Source: Taibaiella sp.
GTDB lineage: Bacteria > Bacteroidota > Bacteroidia > Chitinophagales > Chitinophagaceae
Length of the DNA: 13,654 bases
Direction of reading: 5' to 3'
Assembly: GCA_019454705.1 (NCBI GenBank)
Contig: JACFNS010000028.1
Location: 1 to 13,654, forward strand
Shown: positions 6,947 through 13,654 of the stretch, piece after piece
Position numbering within the stretch: the first letter of the stretch is position 1
Layout of the letters: each line of letters opens with the position of its first letter
The notes under the pieces: generated by a model
What the model saw: the letters and a program-made list of their open reading frames with translations, nothing else
Database searches by the model: none
Told to the model about the DNA's origin: nothing
Made by a program: the position numbers and the translations under genes

Positions 6947-9900
6947 TTAAAGTTGAATATTCACCCTTGTATGGTAAGTATTTGCTCCGCTCACCACCTG
7001 TATCACATATATACCCTGTGCTTTGTTGCTCAGGTCTATTGATACTTTCTGGGTACCCGAAACATTATTCCTGTACACTACCTGTCCGCTTACGTTGCTG
7101 ATGAGTATTTGAGCCTCTTCAGCAGATGGCAGGTTCAGCGTGAACAGACCATTGTTCGGGTTAGGATAAACCGTGATACCTTTTTCGGCAACCAACTCTT
7201 CTATAGAGTGTTCGTGGCCTTCTTCGTTACCCTCTTCGCTGCTGCGTCCGCCTTTAGCTGAAGAGTTGCAAGACATGTCGCATTTGCCCAGCCTGTCGCC
7301 TGAGTGTTGTCCCAGGTGCGATGGTACTGCGTTTGCGCTGATAGACAATGTCTGCGGGTTGTTGGGGTTACCCGGAGGTACGTGGCACAGGTAAACCTTG
7401 CCGTTGTAGTTGCCTTTATTGTCTTTTGCCCTTGCATCCAGTACGCAGAAGCTAACTGTACATGTAGTAGAGCAGCCATTGCTGTTAGTTACTGTAACAG
7501 TGTAGGTATAATTACCTGCAGCTGTAGGTGTAAACACAGGAGACTGACAGTTAGTGCAGCTCAGGTTAGCTGCAGGCGACCATGAATAGGTGAAGCCTGT
7601 ACCGCCAGTTGCATTAGCCGTAATAGTTGCACTTTGCGGACCGTAACCCAGGTATATATTGTTGGGGTTACCGCCTGTGTATGTGTTGTTCGACGGAGTA
7701 GTACTAATAGAACAAGTAGGCTGGTATTGAACATTTACAGTGGTAGCGCATGTTGAGCTGTTACCATGTATATCTGTTACCGTCATTACTACTGTATTCT
7801 CGCCCGCATTAGCACAATTGAACGTATTGGGAGATACAGATATGCTTGCTATACCGCAGTTGTCAGTGCTGTTGTTATCTACGTCAGAAGCTGATACAGT
7901 ACCTGTACCACCACTCAGGTTCAATGTGTATGGCTTGCATGAAGCAACCGGAGCCTGGTTGTCAACTACAGTAACGTTCTGGCTACAAGTGGCAGAGTTG
8001 CCATGTATATCTGTTACAGTCCATGTTACTACTGTAGTACCTACAGGGTAGCTGCTCAGTGCGTTGTTAGATGTGCCTTGCACACCGCAGTTGTCATCAG
8101 TTGTTGGAGCACCCAGGCTTACGTTAGTAGCCGCACAGCTTCCATTATCTGCATTTACTGTTACATCAGCAGGACATGCAATTGTCGGATTCTGGTTGTC
8201 CACTACAGTTACAGTCTGTGTTGTAGTACCCGTATTACCATGAATATCAGTTACTGTCCATGTAACTGTAGTAGAACCTACTGGGTATGAAGAGATACCG
8301 TCATTTGAAGTTCCCTGTACACCGCAGTTGTCGCCTGTTGTTGGTGTGCCCAGGTTTACATTGGTAGCAGCGCAGGCGCCGTTATCAGCGTTCACTGTCA
8401 CATTACCAATGCTTATTGTCGGGTTCTGGTTGTCAACAACTGTCACTGTCTGCGTTGTGGTATTAGTGTTACCATTCACGTCTGCCACTGTCCAGTTTAC
8501 TGTTGTAGTACCTACTGGATATGAAGCCGGGCCATCGTTAGATGTGCCTTGTACACCACAGTTGTCGCCTGTTGTTGGGATGCCCAGGTTTACATTAGTG
8601 GCAGCGCACGCACCATTGTCGGCGTTTACTGTTACGTTAACAGCGCTAATTGTAGGAATTTCAGTATCTGCTACATTCACAGTGAAACTACAGCTTGTTT
8701 TATTACCGGCAGCGTCCACCACTTCAAACGTATTAATAGTATTACCTATGGGGAATACTGAACCGCTTGGCAGGCCGGAAGTTTGTGTTGTTGTAGCGCC
8801 GGCACAATTATCAGTTCCAATAGGTGCTGTGTAGTTTACTACAGCGCCGCAGATGCCCGCGTCATTGTTTACAGATATATTAGCCGGACAGCTAATAGCT
8901 GGATTTTCTGCGTCTTTCACCGTTACGGTAAAGCTGCATGTTGTGCTGAGGCCAGCCGCATCTGTTACCTTAAACGTATTTGTAGTACTACCAACGGGGA
9001 ATACTGAACCGCTTGCTAAACCTGCAATTTGTGTAGTGCTTGCACCGGGGCAATTATCAGTGCCTGTAGGTGCTGTATAGTTTACTACAGCGCCACACAT
9101 GCCGGCATCGTTGTTTACTGTTATGTTTGCAGGGCAAGTTATAGATGGCGCCTGGTTGTCTACTACTGTTACATTAAATGAGCAGCTGCTAGTGTTGCCA
9201 TGAATATCTTTCGCCTTATAGGTTACTGCAGTAGTACCTACCGGGAAGTAGTCATTTGGACTGTGCGTGCTGGTAAATGAGTCAATACCGCAGTTGTCAC
9301 TGGCCATAGGCGATGCTCCGGGAACAGATACATAAGTCTTGAAATTAAGCTTCCAGCATCCGCCGCTCCAACATGGGTTCAGTCCATACACATTCGAATA
9401 GTAGCTGCCGTATGAGCTGTACGATGCTACCATGCCCAGGCCATTACCTTGTATACGCATAGTGTAGGTATTGCCTGCTACCAATGTAGGCTGACTGCCC
9501 GATGGTATGGTAACACCAAACCAGCCACTGCCGAATGTACCATAGTTGTAATAGCCACTGTATAAAACTGTACCACTGGTACCTGTGCCTGAATATATGG
9601 TCAGTGTGAAGTCCGTAGCCTGTATGCCATTGTGGAATAAATCAACCTGGGTTAGCTGGCCATTCATCCCGGCAGTGAAAGACTGCCATTGGTCTGCACC
9701 CCAAGTGCCAATATTAATAGCTGTCAGTTGCTGGTCTACCGTTGGTGCTACAGGTGGTAATATCCACGATACATTTGTACCACACTGTCCGGGGGTTACA
9801 TTCCTCGTAATATTAGCAGGACAATTAGCTATTACCGGGTTCTGCACGTCGTTAACTGTAACTGTAAAGCTACAAGTAGATGAATTGTTATTGGCGTCAG

Positions 9901-10837
9901 TTACTTTGAATGTATTGGTTGTTGTTCCTATCGGGAATAACGAACCGCTCGGCAGGCCAGCTGTTTGCACTGTATTTGCTCCGCTGCAATTGTCTGTACC
10001 TACCGGTGTGGTATAGGTTACTACCGCACCGCAGGCATTTGCATCGTTGTTTACTATTATATTGCCCGGGCAATTGATAGTAGGTAATATAGTTTCTGTA
10101 ATACCGTTAAAAGAACCACCGGGGATATTTAACCCATGGGCAATGTTACAAGGAAATGAGTCACTCACAACATTCAACTGTGTGCTGTTGCTTACACCAT
10201 AAGGCAAATTGATGTTTACAGAGGTAGTAATACCTGTTGTGAAGTTATATGGTCCATAAGAAATGTTGGCTCCTGCCGGATCGTATATAACCCTGAACTT
10301 GCCGCCTGTGGTGATAGATGCACAGGAAAGATGGTTCACTGTTACCGTAGCGGGCAGTATGTCATCGGTCTTGTCACAAGCGGTACCGTTGTTCAATGGT
10401 GAGCCTGTAGTATTTGACCAGCCTGTGATGGGACAGGTAGTACATACCGGAGGTGGCGGAGGTGTAAAGTTGCCGGATCCGCCTACCATAAATGCCCAGC
10501 ATACGTTGCTGGAGTATGGCTGTACATTTAAGTTGGTACCCAGAAACGGAGTCTGAACAATAGCATAGCTACCGCGTGCCCAGTTTCCGGTAGTGGCAAA
10601 TATAGTATTGCTCAACCCTACGATTGAGCCGGTATAAGCTGCCTGTAAGGGGTAATTCACGCCATTGATAGTTAAACCTGAATTGGCAATACCGCATTCA
10701 CTCACTGAGTGGTATGATTGCAGATACCAGGTCAGCGTGCCGTTCTGGGCCTGGTTTACTCGTATTTCCCAAACGTGGGCATAACTTGCCACTGTGAGTA
10801 ACAACAGGGTGACAAGCATTGTAAATCGTTTCATCAT
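6947..10837 (-). CDS. Large T9SS-secreted HYR-repeat protein
   Basis: A 1296-aa protein predicted to be exported through Sec and then the T9SS to the cell surface or medium. Domains in order: signal peptide (1-20, ending ASYA); an unassigned N-terminal region (about 21-120); a PPPPP linker (126-130); an unassigned beta-rich region (about 131-248). Eight HYR-type Ig-like repeats follow (about 250-1036), the second split by an insert of about 140 residues at 364-503. Then come a PKD-like domain (1040-1133, with IYLGYGPQS), a Cys/His module (1147-1186, CHVPPGN), an acidic and His-containing linker (about 1198-1220), and the T9SS type A sorting domain (1220-1296: YPNPNNGLFTL, GQVVY, QGIYVIQV). 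No catalytic domain is seen, so adhesion or a structural surface role is the simplest inference. The ATG at 10837 is followed by a second at 10834; either may be used. The downstream hairpin ends the unit. Confidence 0.92.
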   Translation of the reverse strand: MMKRFTMLVTLLLLTVASYAHVWEIRVNQAQNGTLTWYLQSYHSVSECGIANSGLTINGVNYPLQAAYTGSIVGLSNTIFATTGNWARGSYAIVQTPFLGTNLNVQPYSSNVCWAFMVGGSGNFTPPPPPVCTTCPITGWSNTTGSPLNNGTACDKTDDILPATVTVNHLSCASITTGGKFRVIYDPAGANISYGPYNFTTGITTSVNINLPYGVSNSTQLNVVSDSFPCNIAHGLNIPGGSFNGITETILPTINCPGNIIVNNDANACGAVVTYTTPVGTDNCSGANTVQTAGLPSGSLFPIGTTTNTFKVTDANNNSSTCSFTVTVNDVQNPVIANCPANITRNVTPGQCGTNVSWILPPVAPTVDQQLTAINIGTWGADQWQSFTAGMNGQLTQVDLFHNGIQATDFTLTIYSGTGTSGTVLYSGYYNYGTFGSGWFGVTIPSGSQPTLVAGNTYTMRIQGNGLGMVASYSSYGSYYSNVYGLNPCWSGGCWKLNFKTYVSVPGASPMASDNCGIDSFTSTHSPNDYFPVGTTAVTYKAKDIHGNTSSCSFNVTVVDNQAPSITCPANITVNNDAGMCGAVVNYTAPTGTDNCPGASTTQIAGLASGSVFPVGSTTNTFKVTDAAGLSTTCSFTVTVKDAENPAISCPANISVNNDAGICGAVVNYTAPIGTDNCAGATTTQTSGLPSGSVFPIGNTINTFEVVDAAGNKTSCSFTVNVADTEIPTISAVNVTVNADNGACAATNVNLGIPTTGDNCGVQGTSNDGPASYPVGTTTVNWTVADVNGNTNTTTQTVTVVDNQNPTISIGNVTVNADNGACAATNVNLGTPTTGDNCGVQGTSNDGISSYPVGSTTVTWTVTDIHGNTGTTTQTVTVVDNQNPTIACPADVTVNADNGSCAATNVSLGAPTTDDNCGVQGTSNNALSSYPVGTTVVTWTVTDIHGNSATCSQNVTVVDNQAPVASCKPYTLNLSGGTGTVSASDVDNNSTDNCGIASISVSPNTFNCANAGENTVVMTVTDIHGNSSTCATTVNVQYQPTCSISTTPSNNTYTGGNPNNIYLGYGPQSATITANATGGTGFTYSWSPAANLSCTNCQSPVFTPTAAGNYTYTVTVTNSNGCSTTCTVSFCVLDARAKDNKGNYNGKVYLCHVPPGNPNNPQTLSISANAVPSHLGQHSGDRLGKCDMSCNSSAKGGRSSEEGNEEGHEHSIEELVAEKGITVYPNPNNGLFTLNLPSAEEAQILISNVSGQVVYRNNVSGTQKVSIDLSNKAQGIYVIQVVSGANTYHTRVNIQL
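6950..7180 (-). other. T9SS type A sorting domain of the 1296-aa protein
   Basis: Residues 1220-1296 read ITVYPNPNNG, then FTLNLP, a central ISNVSGQVVY, and QGIYVIQVVSG, ending RVNIQL. This is the standard pattern of the family: YPNP near the start, then strand, GQ.vy, and GiY.v...g. The domain is the export signal and is normally removed on secretion. Confidence 0.93.
7280..7399 (-). other. CHxPPGN Cys/His module in the 1296-aa protein
   Basis: Residues 1147-1186 start KVYLCHVPPGN, continue through PQTLSISANAV and end with HL, a second His and GDRLGKC. Candidate ligand residues are C1151, H1152, H1174, H1178, D1181 and C1186, with C1190 just after. The same module occurs in the neighbouring cargo protein at the same place, between the PKD-like domain and the sorting domain. 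I recall this motif from many secreted bacterial proteins but know of no established function. Confidence 0.7.
7730..10090 (-). repeat. Tandem array of eight HYR-type repeats, coding
   Basis: Repeat units of about 72-80 codons begin near residues 252, 335, 564, 647, 728, 806, 885 and 963. Two subtypes are visible. Units 1, 3 and 4 share GTDNC...SGS.FP.G.T.NTF. Units 5-7 share NVTVNADNG.CAATNV, PTT.DNCGVQGTSN and SYPVG. Units 5 and 6 are nearly identical in protein over some 70 residues, but their DNA differs at many synonymous positions, so the duplication is not very recent. Unit 2 carries a large insert and unit 8 is degenerate. Confidence 0.88.
9329..9748 (-). other. Unrelated domain nested in HYR repeat 2
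   Basis: Residues 364-503 interrupt the second HYR repeat between its WILPP strand and its SDNCG strand. The insert reads WGADQWQSFTAG, then FTLTIYSGTGTSGTVLYSG, VAGNTYTMRIQG, a Tyr/Ser-rich stretch and NPCWSGGCWKLNFKTYV. It looks like a beta-sandwich resembling 'QSFTAG...vdl...' modules seen in other surface proteins, but I cannot name the family. C489 and C494 probably form a local disulfide. Confidence 0.65.
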
Positions 10838-11274
10838 TTGCTTTTTCGTTTTTAATAGTTATAAAAGGGGTAAAAAAATCATGCGAATGCCTATACGGGC
10901 CACATGGATAGTATGTGAACCGTTAAGTATTATATCGGCTTGTATGTTGCGCTAACCCGTAAAGGGGTGGTAACCGGGGTTAATTTGTGTTTCTTTCATA
11001 AGGGGTGTTTTTTGTTAAAAAATTATTGCTTGCTTTCGTTATACGCATTATTGTATAGTCACACAAGTATGGCTATGTTATTTATTCCCCCTGTTGCTCT
11101 GTTGTAATATCTGCACGAAACGTGCCTGCACAAAATCGACACACAAGATTGAAACATTAATTGATAAATGCAAGCGTGTGTCCGCTGTTAACAAACGGGT
11201 AATAATTGAGATATTTCCGTATATAAAAAAAGAGGGCTGTTTTGCAGCCCTCTTTTTTAGGTATTACTTCTGTG
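10838..11274. other. Intergenic region between the two large T9SS cargo genes
   Basis: These 437 bp hold no convincing gene; the short + strand frame across 11094-11294 runs into the terminator and the next gene's antisense. The right end contains the terminator of the upstream cargo gene. The rest must hold the promoter and leader of the 1296-aa protein gene, but no TAnnTTTG match was found on the minus strand. A TATAAT occurs at 10929-10934 (minus), without a matching upstream element. AAGGGGT occurs three times (10865, 10962, 11000). The A-rich GAAAAAGC just before the ATG may help ribosome binding. Confidence 0.6.
11226..11258 (-). terminator. Rho-independent terminator after the second large T9SS cargo gene
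   Basis: A 14-bp stem with AAAAAAGAGGGCTG and CAGCCCTCTTTTTT arms (11226-11239 and 11245-11258) and a 5-nt loop ends on the minus strand in a T run. It starts 16 bp after the stop of the cargo gene. It is symmetrical enough to work in both directions. Confidence 0.93.
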
Positions 11275-13654
11275 TTACTGTACTGTCAGCTTAGTCTGGT
11301 AAGTATCATGCCCGCTCACCACCTGCATCAGGTATATGCCTTTAGCGGCATTGTTCAGTTCAATGGTCAGTTTCGATGTATTATTTACCTCTTGCTTATA
11401 CACCACTTGTCCCTGTATGTTGGTAATGATTACCTGGGCCTGCTCTTTCGATGGCAGTTCCAGCACAAACGTACCGTTGTTGGGGTTGGGGTATATGTTC
11501 CAAACACCTTCTTCTGTTATCTCCTGCAAGCTGATATTGCCATTTTCATCACCATTGCGCCCTCCTTTAGAAGAACCACAAGGCCCTACATAACAACCGT
11601 GGGTCAGGTGAGTAGCTACGGCATTGGCAGAGATACATATTGTTTGCGGGTTGTTGTTGTTGCCCGGAGGTATATGGCATACCAGTACTTTGTTATTGTT
11701 ATTACCGCAACGGGCGTCTATTACCTTGATAGTCTGGCTCTGGCTGTAAGTACATCCGTTGGCATCAGTAATAGTTACCGTGTACACCGTAGTGCTTGTT
11801 GGACTAACAGTTGTAGAGGCGGTAGTAGCGCCATTGCTCCAGCTATAAGTATAACCAGGGGTACCGCCGTTTGCTGTTGCAGACAATGTTACAGATTGTG
11901 GGCCATAACCCAGATAAATGGTATTAGCCGCATGGCCCGCGATTGTTGGGGATGGGCTTACCGATACACTGCCGCTCACAGCAGTTGCAGGTTCTGTTAT
12001 TTCCGCCGTATCAGCAGCAGTACAGCCGTTGGCATCAACGATGCTCACTGAGTACGTGCCCGCACCTACACCGCTCAGGTCTTCGGTAGTGGCGCTGTTG
12101 CTCCATGTATAAGATACTGGTGATGTAGCATTGTTTACTGTCAGGTCTATAGCTCCTGTAGATGCACCATGGCACAATACGTTTGTAACGGATGTACCGG
12201 TAGTGATATTACAAGGTATAACTGTTACTTCAAATGTTTGAGTTGCATCGCCGCAATGTGTACCGTTGAAGTGGTTGGTTTCGTCCTCCAGTTGCAATAT
12301 AACGTTATATGTTCCGCTGTCTGCAAGTACAGGGGTACCGCTGAGTGTCCAGGTGCCATTTCCGTTGTCGTTGATGCTCATCCAAGATGGTATGTTGGTA
12401 TGCGACAAACTGATCGCATCTCCTTGCGCAATATCGGCATCTGTACCACTGAAAGTATAGCTGAACAATTGACCCGCTGTTACACTTGTATTACCCTGTG
12501 TTGTAGCAAATGCCGGAGGTGTATTGACGATGTAGTACACCGTATCGTCCTTGGTTTCAGTATAGCTGTCAGTAGCACGTACTACTACCATATTAATACC
12601 CCAGTTAGCCGATGATGTTAACCAGGTAAAATTGGTAGATACCGGGTTAGCAGCTGCGGTAGGCAATGTTGGTGAGAAACTCATACCTGTTTCAGCACTG
12701 CCTACCAATGATAATATCACATCATCAGTAGTATCCACATCCGAAGCGGTGTAAGTTTGGTTGATAGTGTCGCCTGGCTTATAGCACAAAACACTACCAT
12801 TACCCAACGAAGGTGCAACAAAGTTGGGTTTTAATGAAACCGCTATATTCACTATTGAGTTTGCCTGAACGCCTGCATTGTCTTGCGCTACAAAGTTTAC
12901 CTGGTAGGTGCCCACGCTTGATATGGTTGGCGTCCAGGAGAACGACTGTGTTACGGGATTGCCATTTGCAGGATTAAATGTAGCGCCTACCGGTAAGCCT
13001 ACAGCACTCAATGATACTGATGAATTGGGGTCTACATCTGATGCTTTTACGCTGAAAGATAATGTCTGTCCGGGTTGTATAACATAACTCGCATTATTGG
13101 CGGGTGTTACCGTATAGTCAAATACAGGTGGAGTAGATGGGGTTGTTACTCTTATCATCAGGTCCAGTTGTATGCGGGCTCCTTTCGAATCTGTAACAAA
13201 TATGGCTGTGTTCCACAAGCTATTTAACGGTTTGCCAACTGTATTAAATGTTATCAAACCTGTACTTGAAACGGACAGCCCAGTGGGTTGTACTGTACCT
13301 GAACCGAATTGATTGTTAGGAACTAATGCAAATGTCAAGGCATCTCCATTGGGGTCTGTAGCAGGTATCTGGTAAGTAGCCGCTGAAGTGTTTACCGGCA
13401 GGCTGATAAACGGTGGCACAGTAGAAATAGGCGCATCATTATTGTTACCGACAGTTACTATGGTACTTACCCTGTATTCATCATCAGCATTGTTAGCCAA
13501 CGTGCTGATACGGCAACATCCAAGAAAGAAAGCAGTATAACTAGTGTTGACACTTGGATATGTCTTTACAAAGGTGTACTCTCCGTAAAACCAGTCTTCC
13601 GCCAGGTTCACTGAGGTAACGTTCAACAATATAGTTTGCGAACCTGAGCCGGTA
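11275..13654 (-). CDS. Large T9SS-secreted multidomain protein (N-terminus outside window)
   Basis: At least 792 residues are visible and the frame is open to the right edge, so the true start is beyond it; the TTG at 13627-13629 is simply an internal Leu. Regions in order: an unassigned segment with FFLGCCRISTL (about 13510-13540); a DPNGDALTF cadherin-like segment (about 13330-13370); an Ig-like domain (12838-13128, with SDVDPNSSV and FSWTPT); a further related domain; a putative-Ig domain (12220-12519, with GTDAD, GTWTLSGTP and SGTYNV); a SprB-type repeat (11986-12216, with VLCHGASTGAIDL and GAGTYSVSIVDANGC); a PKD-like domain (11719-11967, with IYLGYGPQS); a CHIPPGN Cys/His module; and the T9SS type A sorting domain (11278-11508: YPNPNNGTF, KGIYLMQV, final KLTVQ). 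A cell-surface adhesion or motility-related role is possible, since SprB is the gliding adhesin, but it is not shown. No enzyme domain is seen. Confidence 0.9.
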   Translation of the reverse strand, partial: TGSGSQTILLNVTSVNLAEDWFYGEYTFVKTYPSVNTSYTAFFLGCCRISTLANNADDEYRVSTIVTVGNNNDAPISTVPPFISLPVNTSAATYQIPATDPNGDALTFALVPNNQFGSGTVQPTGLSVSSTGLITFNTVGKPLNSLWNTAIFVTDSKGARIQLDLMIRVTTPSTPPVFDYTVTPANNASYVIQPGQTLSFSVKASDVDPNSSVSLSAVGLPVGATFNPANGNPVTQSFSWTPTISSVGTYQVNFVAQDNAGVQANSIVNIAVSLKPNFVAPSLGNGSVLCYKPGDTINQTYTASDVDTTDDVILSLVGSAETGMSFSPTLPTAAANPVSTNFTWLTSSANWGINMVVVRATDSYTETKDDTVYYIVNTPPAFATTQGNTSVTAGQLFSYTFSGTDADIAQGDAISLSHTNIPSWMSINDNGNGTWTLSGTPVLADSGTYNVILQLEDETNHFNGTHCGDATQTFEVTVIPCNITTGTSVTNVLCHGASTGAIDLTVNNATSPVSYTWSNSATTEDLSGVGAGTYSVSIVDANGCTAADTAEITEPATAVSGSVSVSPSPTIAGHAANTIYLGYGPQSVTLSATANGGTPGYTYSWSNGATTASTTVSPTSTTVYTVTITDANGCTYSQSQTIKVIDARCGNNNNKVLVCHIPPGNNNNPQTICISANAVATHLTHGCYVGPCGSSKGGRNGDENGNISLQEITEEGVWNIYPNPNNGTFVLELPSKEQAQVIITNIQGQVVYKQEVNNTSKLTIELNNAAKGIYLMQVVSGHDTYQTKLTVQ
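11578..11691 (-). other. CHxPPGN Cys/His module in the second cargo protein
   Basis: The segment begins KVLVCHIPPGN, continues PQTICISANAV and ends HLTHGCYVGPC. Compared with the copy in the neighbouring gene it has a more compact HLxHG ending. It has Cys where the other copy has Asp after the second His (GCYVG against GDRLG), and an extra Cys in TICIS. Confidence 0.7.

Noticed and set aside
8328..8834. Long + strand open frames opposite the HYR repeats (also 9585-10016 and 7740-8051)
   Set aside because: They are antisense shadows of the repeat-coding gene. Their similarity to one another simply mirrors the repeats, and they have no sensible start context.
7730..10090. Regularly spaced repeats as a CRISPR-like or other non-coding array
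   Set aside because: The period of about 220-240 bp, intact reading frame and conserved cysteine pattern show coding HYR repeats; no short direct repeats with unique spacers are present.
10953..10982. Imperfect inverted repeat (TAACCCG and CGGGGTTA) as an operator or riboswitch stem
   Set aside because: The stem is only 6-7 bp with a bulge and a long loop, and nothing else around it resembles a known RNA element.
11242..12051. 269-codon + strand open frame
   Set aside because: It is antisense to the well-supported T9SS cargo gene and starts inside its terminator; the composition is rich in Cys, Tyr and Arg as expected for a shadow frame.
13627..13629. TTG as the start of the second large cargo protein
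   Set aside because: The frame stays open to the window edge (upstream residues TGSGSQTI) and no signal peptide follows this codon, so it is an internal Leu of a truncated gene.
1..13654. tRNA, rRNA, insertion sequence or attachment site
   Set aside because: No cloverleaf-like sequence, transposase motif, terminal inverted repeats or target duplications were seen on either strand.

Overview
The window looks like a chromosomal segment of a Bacteroidota bacterium, most likely a Chitinophagaceae or related lineage. Three lines of evidence support this. Three genes end in a type IX secretion system (T9SS) type A sorting domain. TAnnTTTG promoter boxes, the -7 element of the Bacteroidota primary sigma factor, stand before most housekeeping genes. 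No clear GGAGG ribosome binding sites were seen. By eye the composition is unremarkable, around mid-40s percent G+C (not computed). No mobile element, RNA gene or CRISPR array was found.

Layout, left to right: (1) the last 32 codons of a T9SS cargo gene on the + strand, with a strong terminator. (2) A minus-strand tRNA-maturation pair: tsaC (threonylcarbamoyl-AMP synthase, for t6A37) followed by a CCA-adding enzyme with an HD domain. (3) On the + strand, two adjacent exported DUF1573 proteins with a terminator, then a class I PLP aminotransferase. (4) An adenine deaminase on the minus strand, whose stop is 1 bp from the aminotransferase stop. (5) A minus-strand pair: a small two-helix membrane protein and a YHS-domain lipoprotein. 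(6) Two very large minus-strand T9SS cargo proteins: a complete 1296-aa protein with eight HYR-type repeats, and a second one truncated by the right window edge that carries Ig/cadherin-like, SprB and PKD-like domains. No T9SS machinery gene is present, so the cargo proteins depend on secretion genes elsewhere.

The two big cargo proteins have unrelated N-terminal parts but share a collinear C-terminal cassette of about 225-250 residues: a PKD-like domain opening with IYLGYGPQS, a small Cys/His module (CHxPPGN...HL...C), an acidic linker and the T9SS tag. This suggests modular assembly of surface or adhesion proteins.

No clearly new multi-gene system is visible. The points most worth a second look are: TAnnTTTG boxes only 4-5 nt before the start codon of several genes, implying leaderless transcripts; the CHxPPGN module as a possible metal-binding or structural unit; an unrelated domain of about 140 residues nested inside one HYR repeat; and coordinated loss of one cysteine pair in two HYR repeats.
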